From Beroe ovata (Eukaryota; Ctenophora; Nuda; Beroida; Beroidae): a stretch of 31,922 bases of DNA. Positions 8,801 to 18,804 of the stretch are shown here, piece by piece. Every line of letters begins with the position of its first letter. Within the stretch, counting starts at the first letter, position 1. Under the pieces are notes generated by a model. The model saw only the letters and a list, made by a program, of their open reading frames with translations, had not been told where the DNA came from and searched no databases. Where the stretch lies: contig CAMPET010000087.1 in NCBI GenBank assembly GCA_946803715.1, positions 1 through 31,922 of the forward strand. The letters are read 5' to 3'. The position numbers and the translations under genes were made by a program.

Positions 8801-11800
8801 TCAATGTCTTCAAACGAATCAGGTGCGTGTCGTCATCATTAAAACTGTAGTCAGCGCGATTCCTGAGGTACTGGGTTCAAGCCCCGGTCAATCCCATACT
8901 TTTCTGAGTTTCTTCCCTATTCACTTTCAGTACTTGGTCATGAAACTATAATTACGTGAATTCAGTCAGAACGCGGGGTTTATAGGTCACGTGTAATCAC
9001 ACCCGCAGGGACACGTAACTTATCACGTGACATCACACCTGCAGGGACACGTTCCACTGTTTACTGCGGGAGTGGGAAGATGGGAGTTCCTCCTCGCGGA
9101 CATGGAACACAGAGCAGGTGCTCGGTGAGCGAATGAAGTGTCTGCTGAATCAGAAGTTACAACTTGCGATATTCACTCATTTTAGCAAGCTCTTCATCAG
9201 CCTGCTGTTAAAGGTTCGTTAGATACTAATCGTACGGGGTGACAGAGTATCTGTTGATGAAGCAAGGGACAAATGTCGTGATTATGATGATGTTCTGTAC
9301 ATTATCTATCACTATCATTCAGCGGTATAAGACCGATTTGTGCGAACAAATCTCTAGCTCAAACGACAAGATGAAGAAGTTACAGAGTCGTCTCTGTGAC
9401 GGGGGTAGCAAGACTGGGCCGAGGACCGATGTTTCCACAACCTTCCCGAAGTCACAGGATTTCTTCAAGACATTCATCGTCATATCTCAGAAGTAAGAAC
9501 TTCTGTAGATTCGGTAATGATGTTATCCTCCTCTTCGAAAATGCTGTATTATTTCCGGCATAATTTCAGTTATGTATTGAACAAGCACTTGACAGACCAC
9601 TTGGTCACGAAGATACGAACCCTAGATGAGCAGACCAGATCTTGGTTCACCGACAGCATCGACTTAGATCAGGTTTCATACCGCTCGTTACCACTTTCCT
9701 TCAATGATGATATTTTAGGTGATTTCCGGGAATCAGTGGGATTTATGAGTTCTAACCTCCCATTCTCCTGTAGTCAGATCTGCAGGAAGACTTCAACTGG
9801 AACCTCCTTTCCCTCCAGCTTCTCGGCAAATTCCTAGGATTAATCTGGTACATGCCGTACTATACCACCCAACGCATACCATCTACTGTCTTGCAAACTC
9901 TAAAAGAGTCGAGGAGCGAGGTTTGTTCTGAAGGCATGCGTCTCCTGTCTCTTATGAATAACATATCCTATCATCTCAATCTAATTTTCAATCGGGATGG
10001 AAAATTCCACTATTCAGAGTTGATGTTTTCCCTTCCCCACAGCCATTCCCCATGGATGTTAGATCGTATCACGAGCTAGCGATCAAAACCGGAACTCTTG
10101 CCTTGACCTTGCCATGGATCTGTGACATTGTGCTTATGATGGATACTGTCGGTGTTTCGCTCCCTGACACAAGGATATTCTTAGCCGAACTCAATGAAAC
10201 GTACATCCAGGTAGCATTTTGTATCCCTCAAGAAAATTACTGTTTGAGTCTCATGATCATTTTGCTTGGATCACACCATCCTCTTTTCCAGTTGACTCGT
10301 ATTGGGATGCGCTCACCAAACCAAGTGCTTCTTCTCCTCAAGTTGGGAAGGGTTATGGAGCATTTAGTCTTCCCTCACGGGTTCTTTTCAACTAAAGTAA
10401 CCCGGGAAATTCCATATGAACCTACCTTGGTAAAACTCTTAACTTTCTTAATCAATCTTCCCATTGACAAATATCGGTAAAATTATGTAAAATTTCTTCT
10501 GACCTTGATGTTCCAACCAGGATGCACTACCAATGTCAAACTGCAACCTCCTATACGCGTGTTGTCCTTGGTTATCGTCACTTCAACAAGCGATCCTGAA
10601 AAACCCCTCGACCCCTGCCACCCTCGAAACAACTCCCACCAAACTTCTCCCCACTTCCGCCACACCCTCCTCAGGGGCCAGGGCACACCCTTGCCACACC
10701 GTCCCGGATCCAACTTCACCTCCGTGAAAACTTCTTCCACAACCAGCCGCACACTGTGCGTCGCGTGTGTGAATTCCTCTGTGACAGAGTGCAATCCAAC
10801 GCGATAACAGTTGTCCAGGATTCACTGACGCCGCGCATCAAGGAAGAGATACAGCCTGCTGTCCACATGTGGATAGACTCCCAAAACACGACCGAACTCT
10901 TGGACAACTCCCTCAATTCCCGCCTCCAGTTCTACTTGAGCACCCTCGTGTGTCAGTTCAGGGATGAATCGTGGGGGAGGTGCGATGAGATGTTCACGGC
11001 GGCGTGCGATAGCGGTGTCCGACATCACATGGCCGCTTTGCTGCCACCTTCGACCGAGCAGTGCGTGGTTGACATAGCGACGAAACTAACGATAGATAAA
11101 GCACGTGCAAAGTGTGACATGTGGTGGTCGACCATGGTAACCGGGGTTGTGGAACGACAAGTACAGACGATAGCAGAAGTGTACATGAAACAGAGAATCA
11201 AGAAACAGTCAAAAGAGGTGGGAAAAGTGAATGACGAATTGCGATTGGGGCTGAAAGAGTTGGAGTCGATTTTCGTAGTGTCAGATGAAGATGAGAGGAT
11301 CGTCGCTCAAGAATGGGGAATCTTCATACAATCAGTCAAGAGTACACCTGCTGAAAGTAAAAACTTACATCTCTTCCAGCGCATAACCGATGCCGCAATA
11401 GAAATTCTTATCAGATACATGACAGAAAGTGGCTTTCACATCAGACCTAGATTCAGCGCGGTTCTGATTAGTGAAGAATCTGGTAAAGACGACAAAATAA
11501 ACAGTTCTGAATTCTATGGTGAATTTGATCTCGAACCTATTTTCGAGAGTCTCCTCATCCTTAGGGATAAGAAAGGAGTTGAAATACCACTCGTGAAGAT
11601 TCCATCGAAGGTTTTAGGATTGTTATTCGGTGGAGATCAAGACCTAGACACCACCCGAAAGGAGTCAATTTCCTCGAGATTTGTCCATGTATGTGTGAGA
11701 TTGCTTTATATTGGTGTTTTATCCCCGCCGCGACTGGAACACTGGCTACTCTGGTTCTTTGAAACCTGTTCATATACAACTATTCGAGATGAAGTGTGCG

Positions 11801-11955
11801 ACTTGGCTGAGTTAGTGATTAGCAGATATCGGGGGTTAAAGTCGGACATACTTGAGGGGAGAACTCCATACGTTCCGGGGGTGGCTCATTTTCTCAAACA
11901 GTATTCCGTGTCGGAATTTGAAATTTTGAAAGAGAAAATGAAAATAAGTGAATGA
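5874..11955 (+). CDS. CDAN1: Codanin-1 (CDAN1), about 1,440 codons, one apparent frameshift
   Basis: Codanin-1 binds the histone chaperone ASF1 and limits histone import; human mutations cause congenital dyserythropoietic anaemia type I. Inferred exons: 5874-5948, 6058-6245, 6333-6470, 6556-7741, 7847-7994, 8243-8315, about 8369-8460, 8729-8822, 9045-9213, 9323-9492, 9570-9672, 9774-9920, 10043-10210, 10292-10429 and 10521-11955 (TGA). Supporting matches to the family: MTDILNDVLEKKL start; KRRVDF near residues 150-155, at the position of the ASF1-binding RRI motif; LYTVVLNEIMMSNLASELHL; LLREWED; FPKSQDFFKTFI; LLGKFLGLIWYMPY; LLYACCPW; and ENFFHNQPHTVRRVCEF. A 395-codon exon holds a Ser-rich, probably disordered region. 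Reading frame changes by one base between about 10600 and 10727. The junction at 8316-8368 is the least certain. Human codanin-1 is about 1,227 residues; the excess is in the disordered region. Confidence 0.88.
7982..8082 (+). repeat. Tandem 22-bp repeat carrying repeated 5' splice sites (CDAN1)
   Basis: Starting at the end of the exon closing at 7994, a unit of about 22 bp (CTGTCTGTAGAGGTATGTGT plus AA) recurs about four and a half times. Each unit contains AGAG followed by GTATGTGT or a close variant, so the array offers four near-identical splice donors plus a decayed fifth. The first keeps the reading phase needed for the next exon at 8243. Confidence 0.85.
8846..8905 (+). mobile_element. 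tRNA-derived fragment, probable SINE head, in a CDAN1 intron
   Basis: CTGGG-TTCAAGC-CCCGG at 8871-8887 forms a complete tRNA T-arm (5-bp stem with one T-G pair, 7-nt loop) and carries the Pol III B box GGTTCAAGCC. Upstream, TGTAGTCAGCG resembles a worn A box, and TCAATCCCA follows like an acceptor-stem 3' side. No full cloverleaf can be folded, so this is not a functional tRNA. A SINE head or tRNA relic is the best reading. Confidence 0.5.
8978..9062 (+). repeat. Tandem duplication of a CDAN1 3' splice site region
   Basis: Two copies of a unit of about 37 bp (TCACGTG, ATCACACCYGCAGGGACACG) end at GCAG|GGACACG near 9008 and at 9044. Only the second reads on in frame (GACACGTTCCAC, D-T-F-H). 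The first would meet TAA at once. The functional acceptor is therefore the downstream copy. Confidence 0.75.
10597..10727 (+). other. CDAN1: Apparent +1 frameshift within the last CDAN1 exon
   Basis: Conserved LLYACCPWLSSLQQAILKN is read in one frame from 10521. Conserved ENFFHNQPHTVRRVCEF is read in the next frame, with a TGA at 10597-10599 in that second frame and a TAG-free run only after it. No GT-AG pair joins the frames in phase while keeping both conserved blocks. The intervening peptide is Pro/Thr-rich in both frames, so the slip could be anywhere; runs such as GGGGCC at 10674-10679 and AAAAACCCC near 10598 are likely places. A sequencing indel is the simplest explanation. Confidence 0.65.
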
Positions 11956-12254
11956 TTTTAGCAATTAGGTTTCTATGTTGTATGATTTATTTTTGCAGAT
12001 TTTGTTCTTTCTGATTAAGTTTGTTATGAGAAACTTATACCTTGGGGATGTTTGATAAGGGGAACTTTCGTGTACTTTATTATCGGGACGTCATTGTATA
12101 ATTGTGTTGACTGAAGTTATTTTGTGTAGATAATATATATCTTGACTGGAATCGTGGATATGCATTGTATGAGAAATTCAAGCCGCAAATCTTTTCCAGT
12201 TCACTGATACCCATCACCGAATCTATTGCTAATTTCATCATTCTCCCATCAGCC
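11956..12254 (+). other. CDAN1-BRD intergenic segment
   Basis: About 300 bp between the CDAN1 stop and the bromodomain gene start. T-rich sequence follows the CDAN1 stop. No clear AATAAA and no recognisable core promoter element are seen. Confidence 0.4.
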
Positions 12255-15200
12255 ATGTCTGATCCCGAGTGGGTTTATTCCAAACCCCATCATTCAAAAC
12301 GAAGTAGAAAAAGGTACGCTGGTACACATTTTCATTCAAATCAAGATTCATAACTTATTTGTATACTTAGTTGTATCATCATTCCACCCTATCATTAGTG
12401 AGTCCATAACACCCTTTCGATTTCAGGAAACAGTCAGCTACACTAGAAGTAGGTTCCCTGGACAGTGGCGTGGTCACGCCTCAACTTAAAAACAAGATGA
12501 TGGGCCTTATTCAAACGATAATGAGGTGATTATATCCAATGATTCCATGGGGGTTGAACTTTCAGGGGTGTGAATCCATCTTCATGGTGTCACGCGGGTG
12601 GTATCCCTGGTTGAAATGGCCAATTTGCCATTTTAACCGTCCAATGTAGGACCTCTTCATGTTAATCGAGATTCCCCTACAGAAAGGACGTTCACATGAT
12701 ATTTGCCGAGCCAGTGAGTGACCTGATAGCTCCTGGATACAGTAGCATCATAACTCATCCCATGGATTTGTCATCAATGCAGGTTATTGATGACAAGTGA
12801 CACTGGTCAGCACCGGCATTTCACGATGACACCACTCTCCCCTGACACCAATTTCATCGTGACATCACATAGCCAAATTTGTAGCGATTTACCATTCCAG
12901 GGAAAAGTGCAAAGGGGCGAGTATACGAGCTTGAAGGAACTCAAAGATGATGCTGATTTGATGTGCAAGAACTGTATGGTTTACAATTCAGATGACACCA
13001 TTTTCTACAAGGTTATTTGAATGAACAGTGGCTGCAATCTTCCGCTAGGGACGTTTGTTCGAGGGCGTTTTCCTTAATTTCTGCAGCGCGCGCAATATTT
13101 CAGGCAGTGAAGGGCCTTTCCTCTTCAATTTGTAGAATAGCGTCCGCGCGCATGTGTCTGTTTTTCAAACTGATGCAAAGCGTGGGAAAATTTTCAGGAA
13201 GCAGTCAAGTTGCAAAACTACATAGGATTTCTGTTCGGAGAGAAGAAAGGGAAGGCATCAGTGACAATGTCTTCTGAAGTAAGGGAGGGGATCAGGAAAA
13301 AGAAAGAAATGCAGGAGGAGTGGAGGGCGGAAGAAATTACCCGGTATTTTTTTGCGGTTCTTGTCCGATCAAGCAAATTCTCCTACTTCTGCATTAATTG
13401 GATCGTTATGACGTATGATTATCTGGAAGTTTTTGTCGGAGGTCGACCAAGCTGAACTACTTCGAATACTCCTCAGGTCTGTGAAAAAGGCTGCTGCTGA
13501 TGCCCACGAGCGACTAACCACGTATGTATCAACTAATCCAATAATTGTAAGAGAGATCAGGGCCCGGGGGATTCTCTGGTAATTTCCATGGAAATTTTAT
13601 AGGCTTTTGGGAGTCTAACAAGTTTTCCCCTGTGATCACAACCGGACCGTGAAATTGATAGAAAAATGATCGCTTCCATAAATTTCAAAGGCGATCTAAG
13701 AAACTATTTCGATGGCGTTGAATTTGTAGCGTCTATGATTTGGATTTTGACATTTGCTTTGACATTTGTGTGACACCTACGCAAATACTCATATAACGGC
13801 TCCAAAATATTTATACTTCAACCGCAAGTTTGTGATTGAACAGAAATTATTTGATAAAATTATCGGGATGGGTTGGAGTTACCCAACCAGGAATATATCG
13901 GTACAGTAACCGCTGGAAATCATTTTTAATCTAGGTACCGGTCAAGAAGAAAATTCCGTTATACTTCAGCCTGTCAGGAATTTTGCTAAGCTGCACTTCA
14001 AATGATGATAGATGATTCACATTCCTGTGCAGTGGCAAATGGCAATGGTGAATTACATGGACGCAAATATCACAGGTTAGGTGGTGATACGCGTGTTGGT
14101 TTCCTCTCGACGGAAGAAGACGGTAAAGTGATTATGAATATCATCAACCCAAAACCGGGCGAGCCGACAGAAAAGCCTCTAGATGCCACGTACTTCACGC
14201 CACACGAGAACACTGCAACTTCTCTTCTGCAAAACTTCCGGGAGAAAAAGCGGCAGCCGCTTAAGCCACCCGAGTATCTGACGTACGGACCGTTTGGTAG
14301 TTTCATGCCGAGCTATGACTCGGTGTTTAGTAACCTTGACGAAGCGGATCAACAGCTGTTGTACAGTTGCTATGGTGACGAATTGGGGCTGTCATACTGT
14401 CGAAGTGTTCAGGAGTTTGCCAAGGGCTGTCATGACTCTCTCAGACAGCCGGTGGACAGTATCATAAACAGTCTGACAGGTGGAGGACACGCCAGAGCCA
14501 ACAAACTTCTAGCTCAGGTATGTGTGACGGTGTGAGGCATGCCATAGCAGCCACTAGGTGACATCTAACAAAGCAATCATTGTTGTCGCATTAAAACAGT
14601 TTGGCTGATTAGATTTTATATGCGACAATTTGACAACGTTATAATGTAACTGACTATATTTCAGAAATATGCAAGGATTATCCGAGAGAAGCGTCTCTCC
14701 CGAGCACGGCGGCGAGGTCGAACAAAAGAGGACAGAAACGCCGGAACAACGGCTAACGACTCCTCAACCGAGACTGACGACACGACGACACTCGATGAGA
14801 AATCGTCGTCCACCGACGACACAACGGTGACGACTAAGCTGGAAGCCGACACAGAAGTGACCACGAAGCTGGAAACCGACACAACATCGGCAGAGTACAA
14901 AGAGGAAGAGTCGCTGCTGAAACTGTTGGAATGTGACGACATTCCCGATATCATGAACGATCCTGATCTCCAAATGAAGTTAGAAGCTGCTTGCGAGGAT
15001 CCACAGTTAGAGGAGAAGTTATCGGAGACGGCAGAGTTGCTGAACACCCTCCATGAGGAGCAAAACTCCCGGTTAGGGCAGGGTGCGTCAGAGAACGGTG
15101 AGCAGGTTGTGTGGGGAGTGGGGGAAAAGGAGGAGGAGCTGGCAGCCAAAGTGAGGGACAATCTGACGGAGATGGTGTCGGGCCACGCCGCACCCAAAGA

Positions 15201-15270
15201 CGTGGTCAGTCAGAATAGCGTGAGAGGCGCCATGAGTTCTGGATTATTGAGTGAGATGGAGCAGTTGTGA
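12255..15270 (+). CDS. BRD9: BRD7/BRD9-type bromodomain protein (SWI/SNF subunit family)
   Basis: BRD9 and BRD7 are acetyl-lysine readers in the ncBAF and PBAF chromatin remodellers; invertebrates usually have one BRD7/9 gene. Exons: 12255-12313, 12427-12525, 12683-12782, 12901-13011, about 13199-13330, about 13442-13521, 14076-14517 and 14665-15270 (TGA). The bromodomain spans about residues 45-130. It has a ZA loop FAEPVSDLIAPGYSSIITHP, then MDL, and a CMVYNSDDTIFYK block in which Asn115 is the acetyl-lysine-binding Asn. After a basic helix comes the DUF3512 region typical of BRD7/9: LGGDTRVGFL, NIINPKPGE, YDSVFSNLDEADQQLLYSCY, then GDELG and SLTGGGHARANKLLAQ. The last exon is acidic, Thr/Ser-rich, and ends in a helix with TAELLNTLHEEQ, matching the LDETTKLLQDLHEAQ tail of BRD9. 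The N-terminus is much shorter than in vertebrates. The donor after 13330 does not fit phase cleanly, so that junction is uncertain. BRD9 versus BRD7 is not resolved. Confidence 0.88.
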
Positions 15271-15842
15271 GGGAGGTTAAGTGACACAGCAGTACCTATG
15301 TCATGAGATGTGGTGTGATGCTTGTCAAGTAACTGTGACAGATCTCGATTGATGGTATTTGCAGTCAACTATACAACACGTATCCTTGAATTGGAGGGTG
15401 TTTAAACGAAAATTACCGAAGGGATGGTGTTGCGGGTGGCTTAGCTGAATTGATGAGATTCATAGAATTCGCTGAGTAAAATTGACACGTCAATCAGTGT
15501 GAATCTAATTAATCAGTATGAGTTTAATCAATAACACTATTGGTTAAGCATTTTAATTTTCGGAGCCCCCATGATTGCCCCTAGCATAATCAAGTTCATT
15601 TTATCTGGGAAGGGATGGTAATTCATGTTACTGTCATGGTGACATGACAACAGCTACAGTTTGTCACACGGTCATCCAGTTACGATAATCGATACTGAGA
15701 GCTCATGAGATAATTTCTCGTGTTTATTAATATCATCTGGTTGACAGGCGAAAAACAGCTGTTATCTGCTCCTAATCTAGTTCCAGTCTTGAACTTAATC
15801 GATTTGATATGGGTTATGAAATTGCACCAGTCCCGATGATTA
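15271..15842. other. Intergenic, downstream of the BRD gene
   Basis: Presumed 3' UTR followed by non-coding DNA. No open frame of note, no AATAAA, and no repeat that I can define. Confidence 0.4.
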
Positions 15843-16252
15843 ACATAATGGTCCACTGAGCTTTAACAGCTATCTCAGAACTATTTATTTTGCATCTGTG
15901 GCGGCTTCACAGTATGTGGGGGTATGTGATGTACTGCTTAATCTTTTTGTCGCAAGAAATTCACCAAACATGAATTGACAGCCCTATGCTTAAACTGATA
16001 TTGGCAGAATATAGTATGCAAGTTAATTTATGATATGACGCGCTGAGTATCAGGACATGTTATGAATCAGACACAGCATACGAGGTTACTATTGAAGACA
16101 GAAAATACTCAAAAGATGTTCTGGAAAATACCTCATTCTCAATTCAGAAATACAGCCCTCTCTTTCATTATATTTGTTGAAAAATTCAAAGTTCATCTTC
16201 TCTCTCATTGAAATATAACGTTCGTTTCACCCCTCAGTAACCTTCTGCACTT
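15843..16252 (+). repeat. 410-bp direct repeat, copy 1 (ends at a gap)
   Basis: Identical by eye to 17767-18176 with a constant offset of 1924. It stops at the single N at 16253. No coding content is recognised. Identity over 410 bp with ends exactly at Ns indicates overlapping contig ends rather than old LTRs. Confidence 0.92.
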
Positions 16253-16253
16253 N

Positions 16254-17765
16254 CTGCGGCGCTTGCCAGACCCTACTATATGTTTTTACGGATTCGCCGA
16301 ATTTCGACTATCAATAACAACGCTTCTATTCATACAATTGTTATGAAACTTTGTATTCCGTCTAATTATATCATAGAGAGGCAGCAACCAAAATTTCAAG
16401 TCAATCGGATAAAAAATGACGAAGTTATAGCAACTTGAAATCGCCAAAATCGAGGGTGTTCTTGTTAAAAAGGGGTACCCGATATATATAGCCACCGATA
16501 GATGAATTTGTTCACTAGAAGTGACCTCTCTTTAAATGATTATAACATCTAAAGTATAAAAGATACACACAATGTCAACCCCACGTTGGAAAGAAGAAAG
16601 GTAGGGCTTTTCAAAACTTGCCATCAAAGTCATTTTTTGACGCTCCTATGACGTCACGATGACGTCATAAAATGGCGAATTCCAATTTTGGATGATTCGA
16701 AAATAGTTGATTTTGAGACGCTTTTTTCGATATGAAGCTTGTGAGATATAAAAAATTGGAAGGCATATTAGCGAAAGCAAATTTAATGTAGTTTTCAGCC
16801 ATATGGTCAAAGTTGATCTAACTCGTTAGGGTCATTGAGATAATTGAGGTTAATTGAGGTGCACTAATGCAAGAAATGAGCTTAAAAATAGGAGAATTTC
16901 CAATTACTAATGTGAGAGAACTGGAATGTTTCAGACCTTCATCCCTTGATATGTTGTCGATCATAGTCTCGAATTTGCCGTTCACTGGTTTTCAGCGTAA
17001 TTAGTTGTTGTCAACCCATAATTATGACGTCATAATTGGTGCCGGGTAAGGTTAATTTTTACAGAGCTTATCATCTGGATTTGGCGGAATTTTGCCGGGC
17101 AAAGTCAACATACTACTTAGTCTGACCTTTCGATTGGTTGTTTTATCGGTCCGATGCCCTTAAATACTAATTAGCTCAATACCCAATTAACCTAATTAAG
17201 GCGCACATTTCGTGATTTGAAGCAGATAGAATAGTAATTCCAACGGGATATGATACCTTGACTCTTGCCAAATACAGTTTAATGATACTAGTATCATTCT
17301 TGCGTTAAGTTAATGAGTTAATTACCTTATTGACCTAATTAGAGTGATTCTCACGATTTGAAACTAATAGACCCCTCATTTAACGTGATATAATGCCTTA
17401 TTATCGATCATCATCACATCATAGCGGGCTTGAGAATGCTTTGGCTCAACATTCTACTATCATGATGGCTCGACTCAAGGCTCAAGCTGGTACTTTGCTT
17501 ACTGCCTGTGTCAGTCAGCTCTTGATTCGATGCACAATGTACGTACTACCTGTACAGTGGAACTCTGTAATGGGCAGCTTGATGAAAAGAGGCGATAGGT
17601 GATACATCTCCCTAAGGGTCGTACCTATTCAACGGAAAAATCTATGATGGGAACTTTTAGTATTTTTGCCCAATAAATGATATTAATTATGATATTGATT
17701 GGCCGAACGTTTTTTTATTGAAAATGAATGATATTTTTCCCAAAACCAAATGAGATTTGGTTGTG
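16254..17765. other. 1.5-kb segment bounded by single Ns, inserted between the 410-bp copies
   Basis: AT-rich and non-coding. It contains diverged repeats of a unit of about 100 bp built on CCTAATTA, a GTGATTTGAA-like block and ATATAATGCCTTA (about 17165-17270 and 17313-17408), with a fainter relative near 16830-16930. It also has TGACGTCA-type palindromes near 16650-16670. These look like eroded interspersed repeat sequence. It may be a repeat contig placed here by scaffolding, or an insertion present in one haplotype. Confidence 0.6.
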
Positions 17766-17766
17766 N

Positions 17767-18176
17767 ACATAATGGTCCACTGAGCTTTAACAGCTATCTC
17801 AGAACTATTTATTTTGCATCTGTGGCGGCTTCACAGTATGTGGGGGTATGTGATGTACTGCTTAATCTTTTTGTCGCAAGAAATTCACCAAACATGAATT
17901 GACAGCCCTATGCTTAAACTGATATTGGCAGAATATAGTATGCAAGTTAATTTATGATATGACGCGCTGAGTATCAGGACATGTTATGAATCAGACACAG
18001 CATACGAGGTTACTATTGAAGACAGAAAATACTCAAAAGATGTTCTGGAAAATACCTCATTCTCAATTCAGAAATACAGCCCTCTCTTTCATTATATTTG
18101 TTGAAAAATTCAAAGTTCATCTTCTCTCTCATTGAAATATAACGTTCGTTTCACCCCTCAGTAACCTTCTGCACTT
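17767..18176 (+). repeat. 410-bp direct repeat, copy 2 (starts at a gap)
   Basis: Second copy of 15843-16252, beginning immediately after the N at 17766. Downstream it runs without a break into the sequence upstream of the guanylyl cyclase gene, so this copy is the one continuous with that gene. Confidence 0.92.
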
Positions 18177-18317
18177 GAATTAGATATCATACTAAATCCA
18201 GCCGAAGTTGGAATCTCGGAGTTGGGATGTACGTACCAATCAGTGCGGAATTGGGACGTCCATTTTCCAGCGATCACTCAGTGATGAGATATCGATTCAG
18301 TCGTGATGTCTACACAG

Positions 18318-18436
18318 TAGTTAGTGGCCGGATGTCCACTTATATTGGGATGTCCACTTAGTGGAATATCCACTTAGTGGGATGTCCACTTAGTGGAATG
18401 TCCACTCAGTGGCCGGATGTCCGGTGTCCACTCGAT
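18318..18436. repeat. Short array of TCCACTTAGTGGA palindromes upstream of the cyclase gene
   Basis: TCCACTTAGTGG, itself near-palindromic (CCACTTAGTGG), recurs at 16-17 bp spacing in about four to six exact or slightly changed copies joined by GGATG/GAATA. CCGGATGTCC flanks the array on both sides. It lies about 370-490 bp 5' of the cyclase start codon. It could be a minisatellite or a cluster of dyad binding sites; no factor is assigned. Confidence 0.8.
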
Positions 18437-18804
18437 CTGGAGTAGACATTCTCTCTCACTCACAGCGACGAAGAAGGAGTAATATCATGTAATATCGCGT
18501 GATATAGTACCTCATTTAACCCAATTTAACCAGGGTTTACTGACAGCTTCACGACACATCGGGTGAACCAATATCACCGTTATTACACTTTTAATAACAC
18601 AACCCCCATATAATCTGACACGAGGGGGTATCTCTTCGCACGTGCAGCACACCCCCCCCCAAATTTCTACTTTTTACACCCCGGTTTTCGCTCATTTCGA
18701 GTGAGGTTGGTTTTGGTTCTGTGAGTGGGTGTATTCTGCAGTGATACACGTGAGTACAGCGTGTTTGTGCAGTAGATTTCAGGCGGACTGCTGTTTATGG
18801 TTGC
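18437..18804 (+). promoter_or_regulatory. Putative promoter/5' UTR of the NIT-guanylyl cyclase
   Basis: Non-coding sequence between the palindrome array and the first ATG at 18805. It has a C-run at 18651-18660 and no convincing TATA box. Assignment as promoter rests only on position. Confidence 0.35.

Noticed and set aside
10570-10674. Short intron explaining the CDAN1 frame change (pyrimidine-rich tract ending CTCCTCAG)
   Set aside because: The acceptor looks good, but no GT in the upstream exon gives the required phase without deleting the conserved ACCPW block.
14661-15197. 178-codon minus-strand open frame rich in Ser and Val
   Set aside because: It is the exact antisense of the well-supported last BRD7/9 exon, whose Asp/Glu/Thr-rich codons give few antisense stops.
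15843-18176. LTR retrotransposon with 410-bp LTRs
   Set aside because: The repeats lack TG...CA ends, a primer-binding site and internal coding sequence, and both end exactly at gap Ns, which fits an assembly artefact better.
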